Assembly: GCA_030536575.1 (NCBI GenBank)
Contig: JAUNPS010000005.1
Span: 62,001 to 126,000, forward strand
From: Eubacteriales bacterium
Lineage (GTDB): Bacteria > Bacillota > Clostridia > Lachnospirales > Lachnospiraceae
Direction of reading: 5' to 3'
Length of the DNA: 64,000 bases
In this document: piece after piece, positions 17,671-26,906 of the stretch
How positions within the stretch are numbered: position 1 is the stretch's first letter
Layout of the letters: every line of letters begins with the position of its first letter
Notes under the pieces: model-generated
Told to the model about the DNA's origin: nothing
The model's database searches: none
The model's input: the letters and a program-made list of their open reading frames with translations, nothing else
Translations under genes and position numbers: made by a program

Positions 17671-19695
17671 TCAGCAGGAAATCTCCCCGTCCCCGGAAAT
17701 CTCCAGCCTGCTCCAATTCTTCGGATTCTCATAATCCTTCGTATAGCCGTCGTCATGGTAATACTCGTATTCTACGGCCTCGTCTCCAAACGTCAGCGCC
17801 TGCAAATGCCCGAAATCAACGTCCGCCACCCGGTTCGCCGCTTCGGCAAGCACCAGCGCATGCCCTTTGCGCAGGAAAAAGACCATTTCCTCCAGCTCCG
17901 CCTTCACATAATGATGCCCGGCGTCAAGAACCTCGCTCTCCAGGCTTCCATCCCTCTTCAGGCGGAACATCCGCATTTCCTCCGGCAGATACACATACCT
18001 TCCCCGCGCATTCTGCTCATAAACCGGCGCGACCATCAGGCTCTCACCCACGAAAAGCTGATCCTCCACCTGAGAAGCAAACGCGTCCTCCGGATACATA
18101 AAAGCCAGCGGGCTGAAATACAGTTCCTCTTTCAAAACCGCCTTCATGTACTCGCTGTACAGATACGGCAGCAGGCGGTAACGGAATTTCAGGATATTCC
18201 GGAACGCTCCGATATCCTGGAACTGGTAAATCTCCTGTTCTCTGGTGCCGATCGCGGAATGATTCCGCATCAGCGGCGTAAACACCCCAAACTGCAGCCA
18301 GCGCAGCAGCAGGTCTTCCGTCGCATTGCTCCCAAATCCTCCCAGATCCGCCCCAGTATACAGGATTCCGCACATGTTCAGCGACGGACACATTTTGATA
18401 TTCATCAGCAGATGTGACCACCAGGACTTGTTATCGCCCTGCCAGATGCCGCCGTAGCGGTGCATCCCAATGTAGGACGAACGGGAGAACATCAGAATCC
18501 GCTTTTCCGGGCAGAGACGCTCGAAGGCTTCCCCGGCGGCGCGGGTCATGTTATAGCCAAAAAGGTTATGGACTTTTTCGTGGCTGAGCCGCCCAACTTC
18601 CGTTTCGTGGAAGAAGGTCTTATAGTCCTCCACATTGTTCGCCATGCCGTTTACCAGGCCCAGCATCTTCCAAAGCTCGGTCAGATCCAGGTTTTTGCCT
18701 TTTAATTTGCTGATCTCATCGATCACATCGCGAATCCGGTCTTCCGTGTAGAAGATCGACGGCTCGTTCATGTCGTTCCAGAAGCCCTCCACGCCTTTGT
18801 CCAGCAGGAACGCGTAATGGTCGCCAAACCATTTTCTGGCCTCCGGATTCAGGAAATCCGTAAACATGGAGTGGCCCGGCCAAACGGCTGCCACGAAATT
18901 GGAACCGTCCTCTTTCTTACAGAAATAGCCTTTTTCCACGCCTTCTTCGTAGACCGGATAGCCCTCTTCTTTCTTCACGCCCGCGTCGATGATCGGCACA
19001 AGATGAATCTGCTGGGCTTTCATCTCCTCGTTAAAGGCTTCGAAATTCGGGAAACGCTCTTCATTGATCGTGAAATCCTTATAGCGCTCCATATAGTCGA
19101 TATCCATGTACACGCTGTCCAGCGGAAGGTCGTTTTCTTTATGCTTCTGCACCACCCTGCGCACATCCTCCGCCGTCTGGTAGCCCCAGCGGCTCTGCCC
19201 GTATCCGAAGGCCCATTTCGGGGCAATGTAGCTTCTGCCGATCATGTGGCGGAACGCCTTTACCAGCTCGGTCATGCTCTCCCCTTCCCAGATGTACAGA
19301 TCCAGGTTCCAGTCGCTTAACGTGATTTTCAGCTCGTCCGACCGGGTGTAGCCAATATCGAAGGTGACGATTCCCGGATAGTCCAGAAACATGGCGAACT
19401 TTTTCGCACCGTCGATCATTAGGAAGTTGTGCGCCGCGTAAAGGGAGCGGGTGTCTTCCTGGTGGTTTGGATTATCGCTGCAATTGCTGCTGTAGATCCA
19501 GCCGCGTTTATTAATCCCGCGGACATTCTGGCCAAGCCCGTATACGAGATCATCCGGCTGCATCTGGTACGTAATGCTCTCTCCCTCTTTCACGTCCACA
19601 AAGGGAACCGGCTGACCTGGCGCATCCTGGATCTGGTCTTTTGCAACAACCGCTTCCGTCGGGAAGGGCTTACCGAACTGAAATTTGAAAATCAT
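17671..19695 (-). CDS. GH31 alpha-glucosidase, probably isomaltose-preferring
   Basis: This 674-residue cytoplasmic family-31 glycosidase has no signal peptide. The catalytic nucleophile is D308 in GFWNDMNEPS and the acid/base is D421 in IWQGDNKSWW. Numbering and sequence run almost in register with the Ruminococcus obeum enzyme Ro-alphaG1. There, a tryptophan (W169, as I recall) favours alpha-1,6 substrates. The matching residue here is W170 in GQSRWGY, so isomaltose preference is predicted. GGAGG precedes the ATG at 19695. The gene is divergent from an AraC regulator, separated by 125 bp, which is the usual arrangement for a locally controlled sugar gene. The substrate would come from an unlinked transporter. 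Confidence 0.93.
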   Translation of the reverse strand: MIFKFQFGKPFPTEAVVAKDQIQDAPGQPVPFVDVKEGESITYQMQPDDLVYGLGQNVRGINKRGWIYSSNCSDNPNHQEDTRSLYAAHNFLMIDGAKKFAMFLDYPGIVTFDIGYTRSDELKITLSDWNLDLYIWEGESMTELVKAFRHMIGRSYIAPKWAFGYGQSRWGYQTAEDVRRVVQKHKENDLPLDSVYMDIDYMERYKDFTINEERFPNFEAFNEEMKAQQIHLVPIIDAGVKKEEGYPVYEEGVEKGYFCKKEDGSNFVAAVWPGHSMFTDFLNPEARKWFGDHYAFLLDKGVEGFWNDMNEPSIFYTEDRIRDVIDEISKLKGKNLDLTELWKMLGLVNGMANNVEDYKTFFHETEVGRLSHEKVHNLFGYNMTRAAGEAFERLCPEKRILMFSRSSYIGMHRYGGIWQGDNKSWWSHLLMNIKMCPSLNMCGILYTGADLGGFGSNATEDLLLRWLQFGVFTPLMRNHSAIGTREQEIYQFQDIGAFRNILKFRYRLLPYLYSEYMKAVLKEELYFSPLAFMYPEDAFASQVEDQLFVGESLMVAPVYEQNARGRYVYLPEEMRMFRLKRDGSLESEVLDAGHHYVKAELEEMVFFLRKGHALVLAEAANRVADVDFGHLQALTFGDEAVEYEYYHDDGYTKDYENPKNWSRLEISGDGEISC

Positions 19696-19820
19696 AAAAA
19701 ATTCCTCCGTTTTTACTGCAATTTCCGCAATTTTATGCTATTATTTTAGTATGATTTTTCGGCTGTTTCTTGTATTTTTTCTACAGAAAATAACACAAAA
19801 TCCACCTTTAAGGAGGTATT

Positions 19821-20684
19821 ATGCAGGAGTTTCTGGAATCCGTAAAACACGGGACGCCTTTTTATCCTTTTCAGATCTATCATATGGACATCCGTCCGTT
19901 CACCGGGATCGTCAACTACCATTGGCATCCGGAGCTGGAAATCCTCCTGATCCAGGAAGGAGTCCTCACCGTCGTGGATAACCAGGTCACCCGCAAAGGC
20001 AGCCCCGGCGACCTCTTCTTTATCATGCCGGAGCACCTGCACGCCATGCGTGCGTCCGAAGGCCGGGTGCGCTACGAGGCCTTTCTCTTTCCGCTGTCCT
20101 TTTTAAGCTTCGCGCTGTTTGACGATGTGCAGAGCCGGTATCTGGCGCCCCTGATCCAAAAAAAGCTGCTCTTTCCGGCCCATGTGACGGGAAAAGAACA
20201 GCTCAGTCAGATTTTTGAACAGATTTCGGCGGAAAATGCCGCCAAGGCCCCGGCGTACCAGCTCGCCACGAAGACGCTGCTGCTTTCCGCCCTGTGCCGG
20301 ATGTTCCGGGAAAATCTCTTTATCCCGGCAAAAGACAGTAAGACGGAAGTTTCGCAGGAGCATTTAAACCTCCTGCGGGAAATCCTCACATACCTGTCGG
20401 ATAATCACAGGCGCCCCCTCAGCCTGGAGGAAGTGGCCGGACAGTTCCATCTGTCGCCGAAATATTTCAGCCGCTTTTTCCGCCAGAATTTCGGGAAAAC
20501 GTTTACGGAATATCTAAATGACTACCGGATTTTGCAGGCCTGCGAGCTGCTTTCGGATACAGATGAGACGGTGCTTTCCATCGCCCTGTCCTGCGGGTTT
20601 GAAAATGTGAGTTATTTTATCCGAAGGTTTAAGGGGGCGATTGGGTGTACGCCGGGGGAATACCGGAAAAGCAGGCGTTCCTGA
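19821..20684 (+). CDS. AraC-family transcriptional regulator
   Basis: The 287-residue regulator has an N-terminal cupin-like sensing domain (HWHPELEILLIQEGVLTVV, GDLFFIMPEHLH) and a C-terminal double helix-turn-helix. The first is LSLEEVAGQFHLSPKYFSRF. The second is VLSIALSCGFENVSYFIRRF followed by GCTPGEYRK, the AraC signature. AAGGAGG lies 4 nt before the ATG. It is divergent from the GH31 alpha-glucosidase gene and most likely controls it in response to a sugar. It is one of the few plus-strand genes in the window. Confidence 0.93.
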   Translation: MQEFLESVKHGTPFYPFQIYHMDIRPFTGIVNYHWHPELEILLIQEGVLTVVDNQVTRKGSPGDLFFIMPEHLHAMRASEGRVRYEAFLFPLSFLSFALFDDVQSRYLAPLIQKKLLFPAHVTGKEQLSQIFEQISAENAAKAPAYQLATKTLLLSALCRMFRENLFIPAKDSKTEVSQEHLNLLREILTYLSDNHRRPLSLEEVAGQFHLSPKYFSRFFRQNFGKTFTEYLNDYRILQACELLSDTDETVLSIALSCGFENVSYFIRRFKGAIGCTPGEYRKSRRS

Positions 20685-20702
20685 AAACGTCTGCTTTTTT
20701 CA
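20669..20702 (+). terminator. Terminator of the AraC gene
   Basis: AAGCAGGCGTT pairs with AACGTCTGCTT (one G-T mismatch position) across a short loop and is followed by a run of six T. The stem overlaps the last codons and stop of the regulator gene. Confidence 0.7.
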
Positions 20703-20786
20703 AACGCACGCTCATTCGCGCCCTTTCTTTCAGCCCGCAATGTTGTTCGGGCTGGCCGCCCCGCCGCGGCACTTTTCGCCTTCCCG

Positions 20787-21776
20787 TCAGCTCGCCGTAT
20801 TGTTCGAACTGGCCGCCGCCGCGGAAGCCGCGATCGCCGCACACATGGCCGCCTCCTGCGCCGCGATCAGCGAGATCGTCCCGCTTAACGCCGCGGAACT
20901 CATGGCTGTCTGACCGCTCTGAACCGCACAGGAAACCAGCATTGCCGCATGCATCAAGCGCTGCTTCCGGCTGACGCCAAACAAACCGTAGCCCTTCTGG
21001 CCGGAAAGGAATGCATCGACCTCCACCATATCCTGAATCAAACTTTCCAGTTCGACGGGATGAAGCGCCAACGCTCCCAGGGTTGCCAGCTCATAATCCG
21101 TCCCATAACGGCAGCCCTTTTCTCTCAAACCGTCGTACAGGGCCATCGTCCGCCTGCATTTTTCATCAGCGCTTCCCTCACCCAGCGCAAGCACATGGCT
21201 TAGAGACTGCACAGCATTTCCGGAAAAGAACAGCGGCTTCAGGATTTCATAGCATTTTTCTGTCTCCTCAGTCACTTCTTCGTCCGTCCGCTCCGACAGC
21301 GCCAGCAATGCCGCGAACACACTGTCCTCTTTGGACGTCAGGAAAGGATGTTCCTGCTTCATCAAATCATAAATGCGTTTTGTCCGGCGCGCGATCGCCT
21401 CATAGCCGCTCTCCTCAATGAGATCGGTAAGCATCATGGCTGCCACCGGAAGATATTCGGAAGAGAAGAAGTATTCTTTCAGACAGCCGTATAACCGAAG
21501 GGCTTTGTCCATCTTTTCTTCCGGATATTCACTCAAAGACAGGATGGAAATCATCGGAAGCCGGATAGTCCCGCCGAAATTCGAGAACAGCCCGGTCTTT
21601 TTCTTGATGATATCCCGACAGGTTTTCATGCGCTGCGGATCTGCCATCCGGCCTTTCTCCGCAAAGATCCCGGCGCATACCGGGTAGATCTCCGCGGTTT
21701 CCCAGGCGAAGGCGCTCCGGATCCGATCCCGGTTTTCGATAAAGTTTCCACATAATTTCGCAAACGGCTCCCTCAT
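20787..21776 (-). CDS. DUF4003 family protein
   Basis: The 329-residue, mostly helical cytoplasmic protein has the landmarks LCGNFIENRDRIRSAFAWE, YPVCAGIFAEKG, TGLFSNFGGTIRLPMI and MHAAMLVSCAVQSG. This is the DUF4003 pattern, whose function is unknown. The last third is unusually rich in alanine and serine (AAMCAAIAASAAAASS) and ends SNNTAS, possibly a weak membrane-associating or disordered tail. It is separated from the FakA-like small gene by 4 bp, so the two are probably cotranscribed. The plus-strand AraC gene ends head-on against it. Confidence 0.8.
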   Translation of the reverse strand: MREPFAKLCGNFIENRDRIRSAFAWETAEIYPVCAGIFAEKGRMADPQRMKTCRDIIKKKTGLFSNFGGTIRLPMISILSLSEYPEEKMDKALRLYGCLKEYFFSSEYLPVAAMMLTDLIEESGYEAIARRTKRIYDLMKQEHPFLTSKEDSVFAALLALSERTDEEVTEETEKCYEILKPLFFSGNAVQSLSHVLALGEGSADEKCRRTMALYDGLREKGCRYGTDYELATLGALALHPVELESLIQDMVEVDAFLSGQKGYGLFGVSRKQRLMHAAMLVSCAVQSGQTAMSSAALSGTISLIAAQEAAMCAAIAASAAAASSNNTAS

Positions 21777-21780
21777 ATGC

Positions 21781-22032
21781 TCACCCTTTTAATCCTCTCG
21801 ACTGCCGGTCCATGTCTTCGATGACAATGTCGTAGATTTCGCCCAGGGTGGCGCAGTATTCCAGCACTTTCCAGGGTTCGTTTGTGTGGAAATGAATTTT
21901 GATCAGTTCTTCGTCGCCTACGGCAAGGAGACAGTCCCCCTTGAAATGTTCGACAAAATAGTCGTTGATGGCATCTTCGTCCAGGTCTTCTCCTTCGATA
22001 AGAAGCTGGGTGTCATAGCGGAATTCTAACAT
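21781..22032 (-). CDS. Stand-alone FakA (DAK2/YloV) C-terminal-like domain
   Basis: The 83-residue protein has FRYDTQLLIEGEDLDEDAI, GDCLLAVGDEELIKIHFHTN and EPWKVLEYCATLGEIYDIVI followed by an acidic tail. These match the C-terminal domain of fatty-acid kinase FakA (YloV), which in full-length proteins contacts the fatty-acid binding protein FakB. Here only that domain is present, with no kinase domain in the window. Such short proteins are often misnamed kinase to dihydroxyacetone kinase. It may regulate or scaffold a FakA elsewhere. GGAGG precedes the ATG. Confidence 0.75.
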   Translation of the reverse strand: MLEFRYDTQLLIEGEDLDEDAINDYFVEHFKGDCLLAVGDEELIKIHFHTNEPWKVLEYCATLGEIYDIVIEDMDRQSRGLKG

Positions 22033-22053
22033 GGTAATCCTCCTTTTCTCGCT

Positions 22054-23307
22054 TCAAAATTCCAAACTCCCTGCGTTTAAAAGGAAATATTTCATTCCCA
22101 TAATCACGAATCCTTCGTCATTTCTCCACGGTTTTTTTGTTCCGTTTACAATCACGATTTTTTTAAAAGAATCCGGGATATTACGCAAAGAGCGGAATTC
22201 CTGCATTTGCTTTTCCTCCGAAGTCATATCATATGCTACCTGAATGTAGTATCGCTGACTTCCCTGATTTACTACAAAATCAACCTCCAACTGTTTCCGG
22301 CTCCTTTTTCCTTCTTGGTTCCGGTCATATACGTCTACGATACCCACATCGACATTGTAGCCGCGCACAAGCAATTCATTGTAAACAATATTCTCCATTA
22401 TATGAGTGGGTTCCTGCTGTCTGAAATTCAATCGCGCATTCCGAAGTCCCATATCCGTAAAATAATACTTCGAATTTGCACCGATATACTTTCTTCCTTT
22501 TATATCATAACGGCTCGCCTTTGAAATCAAAAAAGCCTCTGTCAGATAATCAATATGATTGGATATCGTTTTATTCGTGTAACTGCTCTGGCATTCACTT
22601 GCAAATGTATTTGCAATTTTCGCCGGGTTCGTGGGCGATCCAATCGCAGATGCAAGGATATCCGCCAGCGTTCCTAATTCATCGACATTCTGAATCCGAT
22701 TTCGTTCTACCACGTCTTTTAAATAAACATTCGCAAACATATTTTTCAAATATTCTGATTTTTGGCGCTCCTCCGTGAACTGTACAACCTGAGGCAGGCC
22801 GCCATAAATCATATATTCTTCCCAAGCATCATCATAATCGCCCTCATATACCGAGTAAAATTCCGCAAACGACAAAGGATAGATCCGAACTTCATCGCCT
22901 CTGCCCCGGAACTCCGTTACAATGTCACTGGACAGAAATTTTGAATTGCTTCCGGTGACATACACGTCAAGATGGTTTATCCGAAGCAAACTGTTCAACA
23001 CTTCTTCAAACCGCGGCATGAATTGCACCTCATCTAGGAATAGATAATACTTCTGTTCATCTTTTATCCTTTCTTTTATATAGTGATAACACACTTTGGG
23101 GTCTCGCAGTTCTTCGCTTTCAATACCATCCAGGGCAATTTCAAGAATATGTCCGCTGTCTATGCCGCTTTCCAGAAGATACCGCTTAAATAGGTTAAAA
23201 AGCAGAAACGACTTTCCGCATCTTCGGATGCCGGTAATCACTTTAATCATTCCATTATCTTTCCGCATAATTAACTGATTCAGATAGTGATCTCGTCTTA
23301 TCTCCAT
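22054..23307 (-). CDS. AAA-family ATPase with DUF4143 C-terminal domain
   Basis: The 417-residue protein contains VITGIRRCGKSFLLF (P-loop), YYLFLDEVQFMPRFEE (Walker B), VYVTGSNSKFLSSD and RIYPLSFAEFYSVYEGD, then the DUF4143 part: KYYFTDMGLRNARLNF, ENIVYNELLVRGYNVDVG and LEVDFVVNQGSQRYYIQVAY, which looks like a PD-(D/E)XK nuclease core. These ATPases are widespread accessory genes, frequently in many paralogous copies, with no clear role. Base composition is visibly more AT-rich than in the flanking housekeeping genes, suggesting acquisition by transfer. It is complete, unlike the related-looking broken gene at 2966-4269, which belongs to a different AAA subfamily. Confidence 0.88.
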   Translation of the reverse strand: MEIRRDHYLNQLIMRKDNGMIKVITGIRRCGKSFLLFNLFKRYLLESGIDSGHILEIALDGIESEELRDPKVCYHYIKERIKDEQKYYLFLDEVQFMPRFEEVLNSLLRINHLDVYVTGSNSKFLSSDIVTEFRGRGDEVRIYPLSFAEFYSVYEGDYDDAWEEYMIYGGLPQVVQFTEERQKSEYLKNMFANVYLKDVVERNRIQNVDELGTLADILASAIGSPTNPAKIANTFASECQSSYTNKTISNHIDYLTEAFLISKASRYDIKGRKYIGANSKYYFTDMGLRNARLNFRQQEPTHIMENIVYNELLVRGYNVDVGIVDVYDRNQEGKRSRKQLEVDFVVNQGSQRYYIQVAYDMTSEEKQMQEFRSLRNIPDSFKKIVIVNGTKKPWRNDEGFVIMGMKYFLLNAGSLEF

Positions 23308-23379
23308 AATTTAGCTCCTATTTTTTGTATATTTACACATATTTTAGTAATGATACTTTAGCAAACATCCTTCTTCTTG

Positions 23380-24558
23380 TCAAGATTTTATTGATTCCTC
23401 TGCCGTTCCAATAAAAAACAAAACCGCCCCAATCACCGTACAGGCCGCTCCCGCCGCCAGCATCGCCCGCACCCCATACCAGTCAATCAGCTTTCCTCCC
23501 AGCAGGCTCCCAAACACCGACCCCACCGAAAACGCCATCGTCGCCAGCGCCTGTCCTTTCACCTTATTCTCCTCTTCCATCAACTGGTTCGCATAGTAAA
23601 CCGAAGCCGGAATATAAAGGCCATAGGAAACCATCTGCAAAAGCTGCACCGCGTAAATCGCCGTAACATTCGTACAGAAACAGAACGCTACAGCTTTCAC
23701 CGCCCACAGCACCGCCGCAAACCGCAGCAGCTTCCCAGCGGGAATCCGCTTCACGATCCGGCCAAACAGGAACATCACCGGAAGCTCGCTTAAAGCCGCC
23801 ACACAGACCGCGACGCCCATATGGCTGCTGTCTCCGCCCACCGCCTGTACCATCTGGAACATGTAGGTATTAGTCATAAAGTGAAAAATGAACATGAACG
23901 CAATCCCCACAAGGAGGACGCCAAATCTCCGATAGCGCTTTAAAAGCTCCGGATATGTCAGCGGCTTTCCGGCCGCAGCACTTTCTTCCTTCCCCGCATC
24001 CTGCTTCAGCGAAAAGCTGGCCGTGATCAGCAAAAACAGCAGATAACAGCCTGCGGCCAGCACCGGAATGACCAAAATCCCGACACGCCCCGCCAGAAAA
24101 CCCAGAAGGTACGACACCAGCGCATACGTCACCGAGCCAAAGCCCCTGGCCAGTCCGTAATTCATCCGCTCGCCCCGGTTCAGATAGTACATGCTCACCG
24201 CATTCACCATCGGCTGAAGGCTCTGGATCGCAATGGAACCCAGCCCGAACAGGAGGCAGAGCGCCGCAAACGGCAGCCCCGGCACACACAGCAGGATCGC
24301 CGAGACAATTCCGACAATCCCAAGCGTCAGCGTAATCTCTTTCAAAGAAAAGCGGCCCTGTTTATCCGCCTTTGCCGCCGCGACAGGCTGTAAAAACGCC
24401 GCGATAATATTCGCCAGCGCCAGCACTGTGCCCGTCTGCCCCGCCGTAAAGCCTTTCCCGTCCAGGTAGACGGCAGCATAGCCGTTGATCGAGCAGAAAA
24501 TGCCCCAATAGCTGGCCTGCATCAGCACGTAGCGGATGTTCAAAAATTTTGTTCCCAT
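23380..24558 (-). CDS. MFS transporter (LacY/nucleoside-symporter-like)
   Basis: The 392-residue membrane protein has about 12 hydrophobic segments. The N-terminus (RYVLMQASYWGIFCSINGYA) and YLDGKGFTAGQTGTVLALA resemble the MFS_1-like group that includes LacY and NupG. No substrate-specific motif was recognised. The ATG at 24558 follows GGAGG by 4 nt. The open frame continues upstream to 24678 but runs through hairpin-containing intergenic DNA. It is monocistronic as far as can be seen, with rlmH and its terminator upstream. Confidence 0.85.
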   Translation of the reverse strand: MGTKFLNIRYVLMQASYWGIFCSINGYAAVYLDGKGFTAGQTGTVLALANIIAAFLQPVAAAKADKQGRFSLKEITLTLGIVGIVSAILLCVPGLPFAALCLLFGLGSIAIQSLQPMVNAVSMYYLNRGERMNYGLARGFGSVTYALVSYLLGFLAGRVGILVIPVLAAGCYLLFLLITASFSLKQDAGKEESAAAGKPLTYPELLKRYRRFGVLLVGIAFMFIFHFMTNTYMFQMVQAVGGDSSHMGVAVCVAALSELPVMFLFGRIVKRIPAGKLLRFAAVLWAVKAVAFCFCTNVTAIYAVQLLQMVSYGLYIPASVYYANQLMEEENKVKGQALATMAFSVGSVFGSLLGGKLIDWYGVRAMLAAGAACTVIGAVLFFIGTAEESIKS

Positions 24559-24670
24559 AGTCCCTCCATACCCGTTACACCGGGACGCACGATACGCAAA
24601 ATGCGCAGGATGGCCGCGAACCAGACACGAATCCTTTCGAAACGCGCGCCCCGATTCCAGCATAATCGAA

Positions 24671-24702
24671 AGAAGCACAGCCGGCCATCCCCGCTGTGCT
24701 TC
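24671..24702 (-). terminator. Terminator of the rlmH transcript
   Basis: GAAGCACAGC (24672-24681) pairs perfectly with GCTGTGCTTC (24693-24702). On minus the stem is followed by TTTCG, a short T-rich tail. It lies 16 bp after the rlmH stop. Confidence 0.65.
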
Positions 24703-24717
24703 GGTCTTCTCGCATCT

Positions 24718-25197
24718 TCATTTATGGTACGGTTCCCGGTGAATGATCCGGTAACTCCGGTAAATCTGCTCCAGAAGGATCACCCGCATCAACTGATGGG
24801 GAAACGTCATATCCGAAAAGCTCAAAAGCTCATCCGCCCGCCGAAGGACGGCCGCATCCAGCCCCAGGGAACCCCCGATCACAAAACAGAGGTGGCTTAC
24901 GCCCCGGATGCCAAGCCCATCGATCTTTTCCGCAAGCCCCTCGCTGGTCAGCTTCCGGCCTTCAATGGCCAGCGCAATGACATACGAGCCCTCCGGAATC
25001 AGCCTCTGAATACGCTCGCCCTCTTTCGCCTTAATCTGGCGCTCCAAGGCCTCGCCCGCGCCGTCCGGCGTCTTTTCATCGGCCGCTTCCAGAATCTCCA
25101 GCTTACAGTACCGGCTCAGCCGTTTACTGTATTCCTTGACCGCGTCGGTAAAATAAGCCTCTTTGATCTTTCCTACGGTGACAAGCGTGATCTTCAT
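24718..25197 (-). CDS. rlmH: 23S rRNA (pseudouridine1915-N3)-methyltransferase RlmH
   Basis: This SPOUT-class methyltransferase modifies pseudouridine 1915 in helix 69 of 23S rRNA. It has 159 residues, the standard length: MKITLVTVGKIKEAYF at the start, LAIEGRKLTSEGLA, CFVIGGSLGLDAAVLRRAD for SAM binding in the knot, and the conserved end LSFSDMTFPHQLMRVILLEQ and YRSYRIIHREPYHK. It overlaps the stop of the upstream Dabb gene by one base, so they are coupled. Confidence 0.97.
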   Translation of the reverse strand: MKITLVTVGKIKEAYFTDAVKEYSKRLSRYCKLEILEAADEKTPDGAGEALERQIKAKEGERIQRLIPEGSYVIALAIEGRKLTSEGLAEKIDGLGIRGVSHLCFVIGGSLGLDAAVLRRADELLSFSDMTFPHQLMRVILLEQIYRSYRIIHREPYHK

Positions 25198-25490
25198 CAG
25201 AAATCAAACGCCTCGCGGCCGCAGGTCACCGTCTTAATATAGGAACCCACTTCCAGATGCGCCGGATGAACCGCATAATTCTGAAGAGCTTCGGCACTCT
25301 CATACTCGCCAATCAGGGCAATGTCCTTCGTGCTGCCGCTAAGCGGGTTCACCACAACCTTCAGGGATACCACTCCCGGAATCTCTTCTTTCAGGGCTTC
25401 GAGCCGCTCCTTGATGAGCGCTTTGGCCTCTGTTTTTTCTTCCTGGGATAAGGTGTCCAGGAAATTCCACATCACGATATGCGTTACCAT
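25197..25490 (-). CDS. Dabb (stress-responsive A/B barrel) domain protein
   Basis: The 97-residue protein contains MVTHIVMWNFLD, EIPGVVSLKVVVNPL, DIALIGEYESAEALQNYAVH and PAHLEVGSYIKTVTCGREAF, the complete Dabb fold (dimeric alpha-beta barrel). Most bacterial members are small cytoplasmic proteins of unknown function. Plant and fungal ones act in stress or polyketide cyclisation. The gene lies between nfnB (27 bp away) and rlmH (one-base overlap). Confidence 0.9.
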   Translation of the reverse strand: MVTHIVMWNFLDTLSQEEKTEAKALIKERLEALKEEIPGVVSLKVVVNPLSGSTKDIALIGEYESAEALQNYAVHPAHLEVGSYIKTVTCGREAFDF

Positions 25491-25517
25491 AGGGTTCTCC
25501 TTTGTGTTTGGCAGATT

Positions 25518-26906
25518 TTATTTATTGCTCAAAAATTCGTGGATGCCTTTCGCAGCCGCTTTTCCTGCTCCCATAGCCAGGATAACGGTCGCCGCGCCGG
25601 TTACTGCATCGCCGCCCGCATACACGCCGTCTTTTGAGGTCTTACCGGTCTCTTCATCCGCAATGATGCATTTTCTGCGGTTCGTATCCAGTCCGACCGT
25701 CGTGGAGGAGATCAGCGGGTTCGGGGAAGTACCCAGGGACATGATCACGGTATCCACTTCGATCTCATACTCGGAACCTTTGACTTCTACCGGACGTCTT
25801 CTTCCGGAAGCATCCGGCTCGCCCAGTTCCATCTTCACAAGCTTCAGGCCTCTTACGCAGTCTTTTTCGTCCACCAGGATCTCCACCGGATTCGTCAGCA
25901 GGTCGAAGATCACGCCCTCTTCTTTCGCGTGGTGCACTTCTTCCGCACGGGCCGGGAGCTCTGCTTCGCTTCGGCGGTAAACAATATGTACTTCCGCGCC
26001 CAGACGCAGAGCGGTTCTCGCCGCATCCATGGCCACGTTTCCGCCGCCGACAACGGCTACTTTCTTGCCTTTGACGATCGGGGTATCGTAATTCTCATCG
26101 AAAGCGTGCATCAGGTTATTTCTGGTCAGGTATTCGTTGGCAGAGAAGACGCCGTTCGCCTGCTCGCCCGGAATGCCCATGAACATCGGAAGGCCTGCGC
26201 CGGAGCCGATGAAGACGGCCTCGAAGCCTTCCTCTTCCATCAACTCGTCGATCGTGATGGATTTTCCGATGATGACGTTCGTCTCAATCTTTACGCCCAG
26301 AGCCTTTACATTCTCGACTTCTGCGGCAACGACCTTATCTTTCGGGAGACGGAACTCCGGAATGCCGTATACCAGAACGCCGCCCGCTTTGTGCAGCGCT
26401 TCGAAAATGGTCACGTCATAGCCAAGTTTGGCCAGGTCGCCGGCACAGGTCAGGCCGGAGGGGCCGGAACCGATGACAGCCACTTTCTTGCCGTTCTTCT
26501 CTGCGGGAGCAGTCGGTTTGATACCGTTCTCTCTCGCCCAGTCCGCAACGAAACGCTCCAGTTTTCCGATGGAAATTGGCTCGCCTTTAATGCCGCGGAT
26601 GCATTTTCCTTCGCACTGGCTCTCCTGGGGACATACGCGTCCGCAGATGGCCGGAAGGGCGCTGGATTCGGAGATGACTTTGTAAGCCTCTTCGAAGTTT
26701 CCTTCTTTGACCTCGTGGATAAATCCGGGAATGTTAATGTTTACCGGACAGCCGGTTACGCATTTCGCGTTTTTACAGTTAATGCAGCGGGCTGCTTCCT
26801 CGACTGCTTCTTCTTTGTTATATCCAAGGCAAACCTCTTCAAAGTTTGCTGCTCTTACCTTTGGCGCCTGCTCTCTGACCGGCACTCTCTTTAATACGTC
26901 TGCCAT
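25518..26906 (-). CDS. nfnB: NfnB subunit / glutamate-synthase small-chain-like flavoprotein
   Basis: The 462-residue flavoprotein binds FAD and NADPH. An N-terminal ferredoxin-like part has CINCKNAKCVTGCPVNINIP and CGRVCPQESQCEGKC for [4Fe-4S] clusters. VAVIGSGPSGLTCAGDLAKL binds FAD and VAVVGGGNVAMDAARTALRL binds NADPH. It is often annotated as glutamate synthase small chain (gltD-like). The partner gene directly upstream (nfnA, TAATG overlap) makes it the large subunit of the electron-bifurcating NADH-dependent reduced ferredoxin:NADP+ oxidoreductase, found in many Clostridia, rather than a glutamate synthase. No gltB large subunit is present. Confidence 0.88.
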   Translation of the reverse strand: MADVLKRVPVREQAPKVRAANFEEVCLGYNKEEAVEEAARCINCKNAKCVTGCPVNINIPGFIHEVKEGNFEEAYKVISESSALPAICGRVCPQESQCEGKCIRGIKGEPISIGKLERFVADWARENGIKPTAPAEKNGKKVAVIGSGPSGLTCAGDLAKLGYDVTIFEALHKAGGVLVYGIPEFRLPKDKVVAAEVENVKALGVKIETNVIIGKSITIDELMEEEGFEAVFIGSGAGLPMFMGIPGEQANGVFSANEYLTRNNLMHAFDENYDTPIVKGKKVAVVGGGNVAMDAARTALRLGAEVHIVYRRSEAELPARAEEVHHAKEEGVIFDLLTNPVEILVDEKDCVRGLKLVKMELGEPDASGRRRPVEVKGSEYEIEVDTVIMSLGTSPNPLISSTTVGLDTNRRKCIIADEETGKTSKDGVYAGGDAVTGAATVILAMGAGKAAAKGIHEFLSNK

